Program-made: the position numbers and the translations under genes | Notes under the pieces: generated by a model | What the model saw: the letters and a program-made list of their open reading frames with translations, nothing else | Database searches by the model: none | What the model was told of the DNA's origin: nothing | Shown: positions 34,901 through 47,155 of the stretch, piece after piece | Layout: the number at the start of each line of letters is the position of its first letter | Numbering within the stretch: the first letter of the stretch is position 1 | NCBI GenBank assembly: GCA_948567375.1 | Contig: OX419757.1 | Location: 4,216,001-4,280,000 of the forward strand | Direction: 5' to 3' | DNA length: 64,000 bases | Source of the DNA: Lunularia cruciata | Taxonomy: Eukaryota; Streptophyta; Marchantiopsida; Lunulariales; Lunulariaceae

Positions 34901-37115
34901 AATACAAAAAAACTATTAGAGTTCCACCAGGCTATACAGGCCAAGGAAGGAAGTGAGGTACTCTAGAGCACCCTTCCATAGTTTCCTAGTCTATGCCCCA
35001 AATTCAGGTTAAGAACAGACAGCACAAAATACACTCCAATAAAAGGAAAGTGTCACTCACCGATTTGACCACCTTCTCTATCTGCTTCTTGTCTGGCCGA
35101 ACGTTTGGCATGGCCTCCCCTAAAGCCTTCTCTATAGCCTGGGAACAGAAAATGAGAGAAACGATTCAGTGCACAAAGAGCACCAAGAACAACACATGAG
35201 AGTAATAATATAATGCACATGCTGCACCAAGGGCAGATAAAGAGTATATTTTGGAAAGACAATGTTGATAATGCATTCATTTCCAGGCCTTTTACCTTGA
35301 TTGACAATCCTTTTGGATTTTCAACAAGTAGCGTTATAACACAGTTACGCAACTCAGTTAAGCTGACAACCCCGACAGTCTTTGAAGTTCCCCCAACTTC
35401 ATTTCCTGTTGCTATGGGTGGACTCGGTGCTTTCTCTTTTTGGGCTGCAGAAGCAGCTTTCTGAGCTGCAGACCCACCAGCTTCTTCAGCACTCTTGCCC
35501 TTTGCTGCTTGCGCCGCTGCTATAGCACGAGCAACGCTCTGCTGTGGCTCTGGAGATGCCGCTGGTTTCACAGTCTTCGCTGCCGCAACTGAAGGTGAAG
35601 ACTTTTCTCCTGGCTTAGGCTTCGCTGATGGAGTAGGTATCACTGTAAACGAAGAGAAACATGAAGTATTAGATATTATATTCATGCTTTTTATGTGGAT
35701 CTAGATAATGCTAGAGACATAAATTTGTGAATGGCGACGAGATAAGCCACTTAAATTTCGTCCGTCTTTTTGTAGACAACAAAGAGGACACTTTGGAAAA
35801 AGTTGCCAAAATCACCAAAACATACACAACACTCCAAGGAGGGTTACGAACATTACCTGGACTAGTAGTGCCAACTTTCCGCTTCTTCTGAAGAGGCTGA
35901 ATCTTGGCTTTCAATATCGCTGGTGGCCTTCGTCCATTCACTGCCCGACTTAAATTTTAGAAGTAACGAAAGGAAGGGAAGGGAGTACAAATAACTGAGA
36001 CAGTTTAACAAAATAAGGTCATCAACAAACAAATATCATGGAAGACACCAGCTATCCATAAGTCAATTGTACTTTACAAGAGCTAAATGAGGCGATGTTC
36101 ATACCGTCTCCTGGTGCAGCTGCTTTGTTGCTCATGAACGTATTGCTGTGATCTAAAATAATTGCCCTGACAATAAAACACACGCATTCCAATAAAACGT
36201 GAGTAGCAGGTCTCGCAAACTCTCCAACTGACATATCAGTCCTCTAAACTGAATTATTAAAAGCCCGTCTCGTCTTGGACCGGACCAGACCAGACCAGAC
36301 AAGTCACCTTCAGATAGAAATCAAATTTTCAGAACAATATATGGAGAGCGACGCTCGGTTAATCAAACACTGCGGAATACAACATAATTGGAGCAGTTTG
36401 CAAGAGACGCGAAAACTACTTGCGAGATTTCTGTTGCCGTTCTGCTTCAACAGAACGCATCTTCAAACGATCCGTTTCTGATGCACACAGTGTACGCTGC
36501 ACGGATAGCTTCCGCCACACTGATCCGGACTCAACCAAGAGCCCGGTCCCATCATCAGGCCTCCGTGTTTCTTCAAATATATCACAAAGTTCTCCGGGTT
36601 CAGGATTTGAGGAGAAACGAAACTCTTCGTCACCAGCCATTATAACCTGTAGCCATCATCATGTTATCAGTCTGCGCCTTAAGAGATTCTATAAAGAGGA
36701 GCAATTCCAAGGATGGGCACAACTGAGAGGAGACCACTACGCAAAGCGTGCTTACATTTGCCCCAGACGCGTGCTGAGAAAATTTGATCTGCGTCTCTCC
36801 TCCCTGCTCCTCGACCTTCTTCAGCCTTTCTATGAATCCCGGTGTAATACGGATTGCCATAGCATAAAATTTCCCTACACCTAGTTTCAACTGAAAGCTC
36901 TCTTCCTTAGATGTACTGGGCACATTAGCTGCAGCTCCGCCACCATTGCTCCCAATGCCAATTCCTGCAGTTCTTCCCTTATTTTCATCCCCTCTGCCTT
37001 TGTCTTTCATCATCCCGGGTCCCCTCCTCAAGGGCACCGCGCCACGGCCCAACGGGGGAGGGACCATTCTCGTTTGGCCCCTGCCAGCCCCCCTCCCAAA
37101 TTTACCGGACGACAT
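28931..37115 (-). CDS. ELL-like RNA polymerase II elongation factor
   Basis: I joined twelve exons with GT-AG borders and matching phase: 36,756-37,115; 36,420-36,646; 36,105-36,166; 35,857-35,940; 35,296-35,642; 35,061-35,138; 33,643-33,731; 30,076-33,369; 29,813-29,890; 29,295-29,409; 29,115-29,165; 28,931-28,981. This gives 1,611 residues. Residues 1-50 are Gly/Arg-rich. About 60-200 form the N-terminal ELL-type domain (VGKFYAMAIRITPGFIERLK, then FRFSSNPEPGELCDIFEE and GLLVESGSVWRKLSVQR). About 335-405 look like the winged-helix part (SLTELRNCVITLLVEN to VAKYFAPGKYLL). Residues 416-1,508 are disordered, charged and Ser/Asp-rich. About 1,509-1,611 form the occludin/ELL domain (YHEYRKEYTEKYHCYKKLN, DDFQELATNMNAAK, FKRMQKTFNILHIELG). 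ELL proteins suppress polymerase pausing in the nucleus, within the super elongation complex in animals. The plant member is little studied. The start at 37,115 is preferred over an in-frame ATG eight codons upstream because MSSGKFGRG opens the Gly/Arg region; this is not certain. Confidence 0.88.
32693..32867 (-). repeat. Low-complexity Ser-Gly / Ser-Asp coding tract
   Basis: Inside the large exon of the ELL-like gene, residues about 584-643 are runs of alternating Gly-Ser and Asp-Ser followed by an acidic EEEKEDEE stretch. The DNA is an imperfect hexanucleotide repeat and is likely to vary in length between individuals. Many acidic serines make plausible casein kinase 2 sites. Confidence 0.85.
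34405..34900 (+). repeat. Intronic copy of the 24-26 kb repeat family
   Basis: The sixth intron of the ELL-like gene (33,732-35,060) contains AGAAGCCGTTCTGGGAACGG near 34,422, then ATAAGCGAAATCGATAGAAA near 34,651, and AACCCGTTGTAAC near 34,884. Matching motifs occur near 25,531, 25,770, 25,703 and 25,850. The order and spacing suggest one dispersed, non-LTR, non-coding element. A 211-codon frame runs along the minus strand here, but it lies in the intron and has no recognisable domain. Confidence 0.6.
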
Positions 37116-37570
37116 CTCAATTCCCTTACAAGCTAACAAGGTGCGATCCCAAGAAAGACGACACCACTATCACTAACACATCTCTCACCACCAAGAACTC
37201 CAATCCGTCGAGCGAGCCCGCAGCAAAGAATGCTCCCATCTGTGCCGCGGGATACAACACGACCGCATCCTTGCTCTGTCTGACTCTTTTCCGCCTCTCA
37301 CACGCCTCCTTTCCACCTCTAATCCTCAATCCTCCTTCTATTCCTTGCACTCGCACTCGCACTCGCACTCGAATTGGCCTTCGCGCATCCACCCTGCGCA
37401 TCGTCTCCCGCACTGCCATCACTCGGCAAAAAATTATTCATCTCTCTTCCTCTCTCTCTCTCGTTTACCTCTCCGTTTAGACCTCGATACAGTAATCCCC
37501 TACCCTTACCCTTCCTTCCCCTCCCTCGCCATGGCTACACTACAGCCGAATTGGACCATACCATAGCTAT
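37116..37570 (-). promoter_or_regulatory. 5' region of the ELL-like gene
   Basis: Presumed leader and promoter, C/T-rich on the plus strand. It includes four perfect GCACTC units at 37,347-37,370 and a TCTCTC-rich stretch around 37,441-37,462 (a GA-rich tract on the gene's strand, common in plant core promoters). No clear TATA box. Strong AT-richness begins after about 37,600. Confidence 0.45.
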
Positions 37571-39016
37571 TTAGTCAATCACAAGCCTAAACTTCATACG
37601 CTTAGTTATTTATGGAAAGTCTGAATGCTCGGCTGTGATCTTCACTCCGGTCCACCCAGTCAAATGTAGCAAGGATGGCAAGAATTTTTTATAAGGTGAG
37701 AAGAATGAAGCAAGAGTGATGGTGGTAGGAGTATCCAGCATCCCAATTACGTGAGAGATGAATGACGAAGGATAGTAGTAGTAGATGATACTGGCCTTGA
37801 ATCCAATAGTTCTCGATAAGATGATACTAATTTAAGTACAGACTTGTGATATCTATGAATGAGTCGATCATGATTTCCAATAGAGAGTTTTGTGAAAACT
37901 ATAGATAGTGAACCAGATGTACCAAGATGCTAAAAAAGAACGGAGGGGGTATGGATAAACAGGGGAATAAGTTTTAGCAAGATAAGATAATAATCTCAAG
38001 CACACAAATTGATTGGATGCTAGTAGAAAATTTTCTTCTTTGAAATTATAGACGAGAACATGTTTAGTTATAATATGGTCAGTTTCAATGAAAATGCCCC
38101 TTCTATATTCGATAAGTTTGAAGAGTTTTTCTATTCAATCTTTTGTCTCTTATCTTTTATCAAATGATATCTTTTATCAGATATCAGATTTTATTGTCAA
38201 TTAGTCAATTTGCTGAAAACTCTTCTTTCATAAATTATTTTCACACATAACTAAAATTTAAAACTATTTAAGGAAGATATAGATATAAACAAAACAAAAA
38301 GTTCTTTTGTCTGTATTGCAAAGATTGTAATAGTTGGAGATGGAAAAAAAAGTGTTATATAGTGGGAATTTATCTTCTTACCAAATTACCAGTACATATT
38401 CTTTTCATTCATAGTATTGTTACAAAATTATAAACCATAATTTTTATATAGGATATTTAGTCCATGTCAATACGTTGAAGCTCTTTCATCAAGCACATTA
38501 CTACATGTCACCCATGCATACAACCAATCTAAGGACCGAGCTCGCTTACAAAGTCACCAATCTATGTATATGATCTAAGGGTGTAGCTCTCTTTGCTATA
38601 TAATAAGTTAAGGTGCTCCTTTGGGGTATCAAAGGTTGAGTATGAAATTTTGTGTTTTTTTTTTTGAGTTTTTCTTTCAGTCTCATATCTTCAGAAGATT
38701 ACACATTAGAACTTGTGTAAAGTAACCTTGATCGAGAATTTATAATTATACATGTTAGGTACAAACTATGAAGAAATGTACTTGAAGACCTACTTTCGTT
38801 GAAAAGTATTTGATAATTACATACTAGTAAAGTAAAGGGAGATAGACATAGAGGAAATTTTTTAATAAAATTAGGAAACATTTTAGAAGACATAAATATA
38901 CAGAATATTAACTTGTTATTATGAATAAATTGAAATAAGATAAACTAATTTTTAAGAATAATTCCTATTTTATTCTTGAAGTAAATTTTGAAACTTAGAG
39001 AATAATCTTAGTTGAA

Positions 39017-39144
39017 AGTTGAGGAAATTTAATGTAGTAATTAACAAAAGTTATTCTTAATGTCTTTGATGTGGATTATGAGTTGAGGAAATTTAATGTA
39101 GTAATTAACGAAAGTTATTCTTAATGTCTTTGATGTGGATTATG
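39017..39144. repeat. 64-bp tandem duplication
   Basis: Two adjacent copies beginning AGTTGAGGAAATTTAATG at 39,017 and 39,081 differ at one base (AACAAAAG versus AACGAAAG), so the duplication is recent compared with the surrounding decay. Confidence 0.92.
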
Positions 39145-40488
39145 TTATATACCAGTAGATAGAGAAATTTTTTACTATAAATAAGATTTATTTATCAACA
39201 ATAGAACATAAATTAATTTGTTGACCAAGCTAGCATCTTTGACTATTTTGAACATTGTGATGACTTAAGTACAAATTTTCTTATATCAATAATATAACTT
39301 ACTACTTTTATCATTTTAGATGTATACCTAAATAACCAATAATATATAACATTAAGTAATAATAGGGTATTCTTATGACCGCTTGTAAGAATAAGAGACA
39401 AACATATAAAGCCATTTTATAAATATAGAAAATCTAATCCAAATATTTGCATGGGTTTTATATATAAGAAATCTTCTAATATCTTACAATTCACTTTAAT
39501 ATTGATTTAGGCCAATTTTTTATAAATCTCATATATTGTAAAGGTGATAATAGCTTCAGAATCATTTTTGTTATCTTGAATTGCTTTGGACTAACGCATT
39601 AAAATCATATTCAAAAACTCATAGACTCAAATGTGAGAAGAAAATATTTTGTATTGAAAATAATATGAATATGATAATTGGAACATAATAAAAAATATAA
39701 CAATTGTATTATTATTAAAGACCATAATATTATTATCAAATAAATTTATGCACAACACAATCAAAACCAAATATGTGTTTGGAATCTAATAACTATAATA
39801 TCACTGAAAATTAATAAAATCAAGTAATAAAATCATGTTAAATAAAAAACCTAATTGCTTGTGCAGTTATATTAAATGTTAAAAAGCTTCTACTGTTATT
39901 CCTCTTTACTTCCATTCTCATTGAGTGTTATTTTCTGAAGTATATTAATATAAATAGTTGGATTGATCTTCACAAAACACCTTTCTTTTACTTCTTCTTA
40001 GCTTTATTTTCAAATTTGTTTTTTTCTTGGTAGCTTTCTTCTTAACTTCACTTCTCATTGTATCTTAAGATTTTATTCTTTGAGTATCTTGGATGGTTCT
40101 TCTTGGTTTTATTCTCAAAGTCTTTCCTTGAGCTTCTTCATGAATTGCTAAACTATACTTCTTATTTGCTTTGTTTTCAAATCTCTTTCTTGTTTGTTAT
40201 TTTCTCTTTTCTTCCACGCTTTCCTCCCACATCCTATTCTTGTCCTTCTTCCCTTCTTCTTTCCTAAATAGGTTTTGCCCTTGTTTGCTTGTTTGTTTAA
40301 ACCACCTTTTGGTGGTTCTTCCTAAGGTTATTTAGGAGTTATTGATTCTTCTTTGAAATTTTCTTTTGGTTTAGTTCTTTTTGGTTATTCTAAGTTGTGA
40401 TTTTGAAGTCACATGCTTTTGGTTTAGTTCTTATTGGCTTTCATGTTGAAGTCTACTTCCTGTAGTTATTATTTATGCTAACCCCAAA

Positions 40489-40812
40489 GCCTTCTCTTGT
40501 TAGCTTTATGGCCTTGCTTACCAAGGTCTCCTTTTTGTTCTTGAAGAGTTATAACGATCCGTTGCAACTTTCTTCTAAAAGCTCCTTATTATTGTTCTTC
40601 TTTGGTTCTTTTCTCGAAACCTCATCCATGTAGTTTCTTTTGCATTAATCTTGAAGCCTTCTCTTGTTAGCTTTATGGCTTTGCTCCCCAAGGTCTCCTT
40701 TCTTGTTCTTAAAGAGTTATAATGATCCTTTGTAACTTTCTTCTAAAAGCTCCTTATTATGGTTCTTCTTTTGTTTTTTTCTTGAAACCTCATCCATGTA
40801 GTTTCTTTTAGT
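40489..40812. repeat. About 167-bp tandem duplication
   Basis: Two copies, starting GCCTTCTCTTGTTAGC at about 40,489 and 40,656, each end in CATCCATGTAGTTTCTTTT. They are about 90 percent alike by eye. Confidence 0.85.
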
Positions 40813-41099
40813 TTTTCTCCAATTCCCTTATCGGAGGTTGTTTTTTTTGTTTCCATAACACTAACAGAAACACAATTTTCCTTCTAAGATTCATTCTTGA
40901 TGATACTCTAAATGCATAACATAAATCATTCTTCTACATGAAAGAGTAAAAGTAATTAGAAATAGATGGTTGTCACTCAATACAAAGATGACATTGGTAT
41001 GTAATTAAGGAAAATTAACACTACAATATAAGTAGATCAATGCTTAAGATTTTATGAGAGTACTTAAAAATTAGTCTTGTGATAGTTTTGTATTACTAA

Positions 41100-41501
41100 T
41101 GTAATAACATTCCCATTTTAATAATCTTGAGTTAGTAAAGCTAATGAATTAATAGAATAAGTTAAATATAGAAAATTAGGGTAGAACTTACAAAATATTC
41201 TAGAAGCATCTAAGAAACTTCTAGGAACTTCCAAATAAATTTTATGGTAAGTAAATGACTAGCTTATCTTGCACTCCAAGGAATTTTCCTCCATATGCTA
41301 AATAGAAGGCTAGCTTAGCTCACATTCCAAGAAAGGGAGTTTTTAGAATGAACTTTCATTGCATGCCTCTTGTGATTCTTGTATTATAGCTTCCCTATAA
41401 ACACCAAGGCTGAAAGCTCATATTATGCATTTGCAATTTCTTTGATTTGTGAGTTCCAATATGATCTTCCATTCTACCATTTCATTTCTTGGTCTTTTAC
41501 A
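41100..41501 (+). repeat. Old LTR-like relic of the chromovirus family
   Basis: It shares the landmark string of the other LTRs: AATATTCTAGAAGCATCTAA, a TAGCTTATCTTGCACTCCAA block, TATAAACACCAAGGC, and the end TTGGTCTTTTACA at 41,501. The 5' edge (TGTAATAACATT at 41,100) is tentative and no target duplication is seen. It is the most diverged member. Confidence 0.55.
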
Positions 41502-44500
41502 CAAAGTGATTGTAGAAATTGAGTACAAATATTTGTATAAATTAGAACACACTTCTTGAAGGTACTTAGGAAGTTTCATTTTAATTGAGTTCTTAGTAAC
41601 CTTCCTAAGGACCTGGTAAGTTAGTGAGTTATTCAAAACCTTATTGGGTTCTAAGGTATTTAAGATCTTACTAAGTGCTAGTAAGTTGGCTAGGAATTTA
41701 ATGGCTACTAATGACAAGAAGGAAGCCTATGCCTACCTTAAATAAAAACAAAAAGGCATGAGCTAGCTTTTGCATAGGCACTTTATTTCATTATTTTTTG
41801 GTTTATCTTTCTCTTCCTTCATCCTTGCTTATTCCCTTAATTTCTAATCTTCTATATTAGCATCAAGGCAAGAATATGAGAAATAAAGCCTATGGCATTC
41901 TTTAACAACCTATAGTAACACACCTTGACTTCTTGGACCTAAATTTTGTTTTAGTAATTCTAGCACATAGCATGAAAAATTGTAGTAAACAAAGATGAAA
42001 AATGACATTAGTTGTTAGACATGAATAATTCACATTGTGAGATGATTATCTCACAATGTGAATTATTCACTCATACAACAACTAAGATCCATTTCCAAGG
42101 GACAATGATCCAATGTTTGTCATGTAACACAATTATCTTGATGGCCTATTGTTCTCATGATGAGCATTGCTACAAAGATCCATCCTTAAAAATTGTACCT
42201 CTACCAAGATATCTTGATACAAGGTTGTATCATAACAAAGGTCAATGGAATGAAGTCTTATCAATATATAACTTTGCCATCAATCAAAGCGCCACCAAAC
42301 TTTGTTCCAACAACAAATTCATGCCTCCTGCATGAACGTGCCACTAGAGGAAGTACTCATAATGGTTCAATACTAAGCAACATGTGACCATGTTTGTGAC
42401 CATGAAGCACAATGATGGATGAATGGCAGACTGGTTTCTATTGTCTATAGATTGGTTTTATAAGACAAGACTAAAAATTCAATATATAGGAAATCTGTAC
42501 GCATATATGAAATCTATATGAAATCTGCACGCATATAAAATCAAGCTCCCATGCTACCAGGAGAACTTTTCACTTTTCATGTTTCTTTGCAATCAAATTT
42601 TTTCTTAATTTCAAGCAATCACAACTACTTCTAACCATATTCACCTTTTTGCCAGAAAAGTGAAAAATGAGTTTGAGAGATTGTGTAAGAGAATGTTGGT
42701 GATAGGGTAGATTCACAAATCCAAATAATTTATTGATGGTGGAACAAATTTCTAACAATGGAAGACAAAAGGCCATTGGTAGAACTAGTGAGAAAACTTC
42801 TAAGATTTAAAAATGGAGTACATTACTCTAAAATCTAGAGTATTGCAAGTGGATTAACTCAAGATTTAAAGTCAGAATTCTTAGTATGGGATTGTAGTCT
42901 AGTGGTTGTCTCCTTGCTAAAAGAAATTTTGAATACTATCAACTTGATTGGGAGGAGGTTGACTACGTGTCCAACAATGTGGAAAAAATATCATTGGCTG
43001 CAACACTTGAGAGAAGAGTGATCACCATTTGGTTATATCTACACGGAGACTCCCTATGGTTGTCTGAGAAAAGACTTGAAGGATAGAATTTATGGGAAGA
43101 AAGTTGATGAAGGGATTTAAAATAGAGGATCTTTAAGGACCCAATTCAATGAATTGTCATTGAAACTATCATGAAATTGTTCAAAAATGAAGAGAATGTC
43201 CTATGTGAACCTAAACCAAGCAATCTTCTTGTAGCTCTTACATAAAAAATGACCTATGAGTTGGAAAAGGATGTTCTAAGAGAATTTCAATGAGCTATTA
43301 ATAGGAAAACACAATTCAGGGTACTCTCATAATCACAACCTCCTTCATCTTGCATTTCTACATAAGCATGAACTTTCTAAATGAGGAAGAGAAGGAGAAT
43401 ACAATAGCCACTTCTCCCATCCAACATAATTTTGTGAGTATCCTAACTTGCCTAAAGAACTTACAAAGTACCACATACCACATGATGGACAAGGAATTTG
43501 CTTGTATCAAGAAGTTTGTATCTGCAATTGAGACCTACAATGCAATAATCCTATGCAAGAAGGAAATTTGGGCTAGGCCTAAGATTCAAGCTTCCAAGAA
43601 GTACAAACAACCAATGTAGATGATAGAAATATGTCTAGCAATAGTGGAAGTACAAGCAACCCAAGAACAATGGAGAACCAAAAGAAACAAGTAAGGTTGA
43701 GCAATTCACCATACAATTGAGTATGATGAAAATCTCCTTAGAAGACAAAGAAGCAAGAAGTGATGACTCCTTCACCTGGATCTCATTGCCCAAAAATGAT
43801 GAAGTTAATATGGAAGGTAGTAACAATGAATCATAGTTGTTACCCATGTAATTGATATGACCACAAAGTATTATTGTTCAAATGAAAAGAGCTTAAGGAA
43901 GAAGATGAGGATCCTTTTATAGCCAAGTTGAAGTGAACTTTGATATGAACCTTGGTCTTCATCTACTTTGTTTTAGGGATGTAGAACAAGGAGATGGAGT
44001 GGCCTAGCATAGGTAATGACATCAAGAAAGAGTGGCCCAAAGCAAAAAAGCTCAAAATGCCACCTAAATATAAAATTGCTTTTGAAGGACAACCCAATCA
44101 CCATATAGGTGGAAGAGCCATCAATCAACCATAGAGAAAAGAGTTGAAGAGGCAAACACAAAGGGTGGATGAATAGGACAAACTAACTCAACTAGCACTA
44201 GCATGGGCCAATAGGGGAGAAAGATCTATAGATACAACCATGACAAAATCCTTCCTAAACTACATAAAATATAAAGGAAGATCAGTTGTGTGGTGGACAA
44301 TGGTCTATATAGTAAATATCATAATGCTTATAATGGAGGCCTTGGAGGAGTTCCTACCATTCTACAAAGAACTCAACACCATGACCTAGTGATATTGGTC
44401 CACTACTTCCATAAGATGGCATAATTGATGGCCAAGGAGAAGGCCCTCCTTCACAATAAAGTGAACAAAGTCAAGGCTTGGATCAAAAAGAAAGGTAAGG

Positions 44501-45219
44501 AGTTGGATAAGTTCTAGAGAAACAAGCACTAAAAATACAAGAAGTACAAGACTCTTCTCATGTAATTGAAGTCCAAATCAAACAAACATAATCTTGAGGT
44601 TTTCCACAAACAAGAGAAGTACAAGATAAGCTATGGGCACAAGAAGACAAACTAAAGAACCTACAAGCCAAACTCAAAAAGGCCCACACCAAAGGTTCTC
44701 TATGAGCTGACCTCAAAAAGGCCCATGCCAAAAAAACAATGGTGGAAACAAAATACAAGAACATAAAGATAATAATTGACCTTTGTATCTTGGACATAAC
44801 TACAAGTTGGAAATAGCAACAAAAGAAGGAGTTGGAATATTGAACAAAACTCCTTGGCAAACAAACAAGTATAGAAAAAAACAAACAAGGTTGATTGCAA
44901 TGATTGGGTAAACATTAATCCAATTACTGAACCAATTGGAACAAATGGCCAATGAGAGCACACAACATATGAAGGTGAGGGATCCTTGGATCCAATTTGA
45001 TGCATGAAAGTGCATGCAATGACCAACTTATAGTGATGTTTGTCAAACTACAAGACCAAACTATTACCAAGTTTGTAGAGACCCATGCTAGCCTCAAATA
45101 GTTGAAGCATATAAGAAGGAGCTCATGGATTTAATCCACATATGTAAGTGGTGAGTAGTTTGTCACTAGTATTGTCTATTCACACCAATAATGAGTAACC
45201 CTACTAATAACTTCATATG
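41502..45219. other. Degenerate, probably transposon-derived region
   Basis: Broken frames and lysine-rich stretches typical of decayed polyproteins, for example around 43,350-43,620 and 44,380-44,880, but no motif strong enough to name a family. No primer-binding site follows the LTR-like sequence at 41,501, so I do not treat this as the body of that element. Confidence 0.35.
42008..42085. repeat. Long hairpin, 22-bp perfect core arms
   Basis: Core arms 42,022-42,043 and 42,048-42,069 are exact complements around a 4-nt loop. The flanks continue imperfectly (TTAGTTGTT on the left, AACAACTAA on the right), giving about 33-bp arms. It could be a small fold-back element. Confidence 0.88.
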
Positions 45220-45653
45220 TGTAATCATATGGAGGTTACTGACAAATTAGTTGAGACTAACAAAGTAGCAAATATGGCAAATTAGCCAAGAATTATAAGA
45301 ATATTCTAGAAGTATTTAGGAAGCTACTTGGTACATTCCAAGTATTGGGTAATGTACATGAAAAGTGGTGAATTTTAGGAGGAAGCTTATTGGGAAGCTT
45401 CCAGACTAGCTTAGCTTGTATGCCAAGTATGCGACTTCTAGATGAAAGCTTCTTGAGAAGCTTCACAATTAGCTTGGTTTGCACTCTAAGAAGGCAACTT
45501 TTAGGAAGCTTCTCAAAGAGTATTGTGTGATTCTCTATAAATACCAAAGCCTAAGCACATGCTAGACATCTAGAGTTTCACTCATTCAAGAGTCCCAATC
45601 TGATCTTTCACTTTGCTCTTCCATTCTCCTATTTCTCTCCTCGGTATTTTACA
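45220..45653 (+). mobile_element. Solo LTR of the chromovirus family
   Basis: It starts TGTAATCATATGGAG, matching the 15-bp start of the full element's 3' LTR, and ends TATTTTACA. It contains GCTTCTTGAGAAGCTTC dyads, a TATAAATACC box at about 45,537 and the C/T-rich end. Flanks are ATATG (45,215-45,219) and ATGTG (45,654-45,658), a target duplication with one mismatch. No primer-binding site follows. Confidence 0.8.
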
Positions 45654-46748
45654 ATGTGAGATGTGTGGTAGCTAGCTTTGTCAAAAACAACCAAGTGTCA
45701 TATCTAAGGTATGATAGTGTAGTTGTCAACCAATACTATTTTTTCTTATACATACTTTGTACATAATACAAATAATATGATTTCATATGACAAGAATCCC
45801 ATGATGTGAATGTGGTACTCACGACTACTTCCTAAATAGTTCTTTGGAGTCTGGCTGGGCAACAGGAATGTACAAAATTTCTAAGGCAAAGTGACATTTG
45901 TTCTGAATAAACCATTTACCTTCAGGAGTTTTTTGGACTCAATCTATAATGAGCAAAATCTATGGTTAGTCATATTTTTTTAGTGTCTTAAGAGTGATGA
46001 CATTACACTCTTTTGGGAACTTACTTCACCCAAGAGGTTAAACATGAAATAATGATAGTCATAATAGTGATATATTTATCTTATTTTTAGTTATTTCCAT
46101 CCCCTATCCTCAAGGGAATGAGCAATTCATACTGATTATACTATTAGTATGTCAACATTAAGTTGTCACACAACCTCTTCCAAATTTCTAGATTTTTGCA
46201 TTAGTTTGTAACATATTATTTTCATCATACTTTCTTAAATAATATTCTTAGGTCCAATGAACCTATGTGCTTTAAATTATCAATTAAGTTTAAAGACCTA
46301 CATTTATTATTTAAATTGTTACTTGAGACTCTTTTTCTTAATATTGGTAGATATAATGATTAACCTTATAATGCAAGAAATACACAAATAAATCAAGTTT
46401 CTCACTTGAGCATTAGAGGCTCATGCTTACTCACAAGAAGAAGAAGTTATGGCAATTTTAAAAGAAGCAATTTATATTTATGATCTCAAGCTAGTATTGC
46501 TTGATTAAACAACACATGTTTGAAGAGTGGAGAATTTTCTATTCTTTTTCTAAAAATTATTTTCATATCACCAACATAAAGATAATTGTAAAAAAGTATC
46601 TGATTGCAAGCAAACTAGAGGATGGTACAAATTATTGGTAGTGGTATCATGCGGAGCAAGTAAATTATGGTTTTTAAACGTCAACTTACTCTTGAGAAGA
46701 GTCCAAGAAATCACTCACATCTAGATTTAAAGTAACCTATGTTGTGGA

Positions 46749-47155
46749 TGTAACAATATGGAGTTTACAAACAAGTTATTCAAGATTAACAAAGTTAAAA
46801 ATATGCCAAACTAACCAATAATTATAAGAATATTCTAGAATTATCTAAGGAGCTATGTGATACCTTCCAAGTTTTAGATAATGTGTCTACCAAGTAGTGA
46901 CTTCTAGGAGTAAGTTTCTAGGTTAGTTTAGCTTGCACGCCAAGTAGGTGGCTTTTAGAAGGAAGCTTCATGCTTAGCTTAGCTTGAACTCTTTAGAAAG
47001 CTTCTCAAGAAGCTTCTCAAGAGCCTTGTATATTCCTTATAAGTACCAAAGCCCACGCTCATGTTACTCATTCAAAGTTTCCCTTATTCAAGAGTCCCAA
47101 TATGATCTTTCACTTTGATCTTCCACTCTCTTATTTTTCTCCTTTGTCTTTTATG
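46749..47155 (+). mobile_element. Solo LTR of the chromovirus family
   Basis: It starts TGTAACAATATGGAG, exactly as the full element's 3' LTR, and ends TTTTATG, where CA has become TG. It is flanked on both sides by GTGGA (46,744-46,748 and 47,156-47,160), a perfect 5-bp target duplication. It contains GAAGCTTCTC dyads and a TATAAGTACC box near 47,037. Confidence 0.88.

Larger units (their letters stand above)
37571..41099. other. AT-rich region without recognisable genes
   Basis: Low-GC sequence with long T and A runs and no meaningful open frame. It contains a 64-bp and a 167-bp tandem duplication, listed separately. The part around 39,960-40,860 is C/T-rich on the plus strand and may derive from a decayed element, but nothing identifies it. 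Confidence 0.4.

Noticed and set aside
34309-34944. 211-codon open frame on the minus strand
   Set aside because: It lies wholly within the sixth intron of the ELL-like gene, whose flanking exons join in phase across it. It has no recognisable domain and overlaps a dispersed repeat.
35053-35685. Single 210-codon minus-strand gene
   Set aside because: It reads through an intron; it is exons 5 and 6 of the ELL-like gene plus intervening sequence with clear splice sites.
41100-45653. Full-length LTR element using the LTRs at 41,100 and 45,220
   Set aside because: No primer-binding site after 41,501, no purine tract before 45,220, and the second LTR has its own near-perfect target duplication, so it is a solo LTR.
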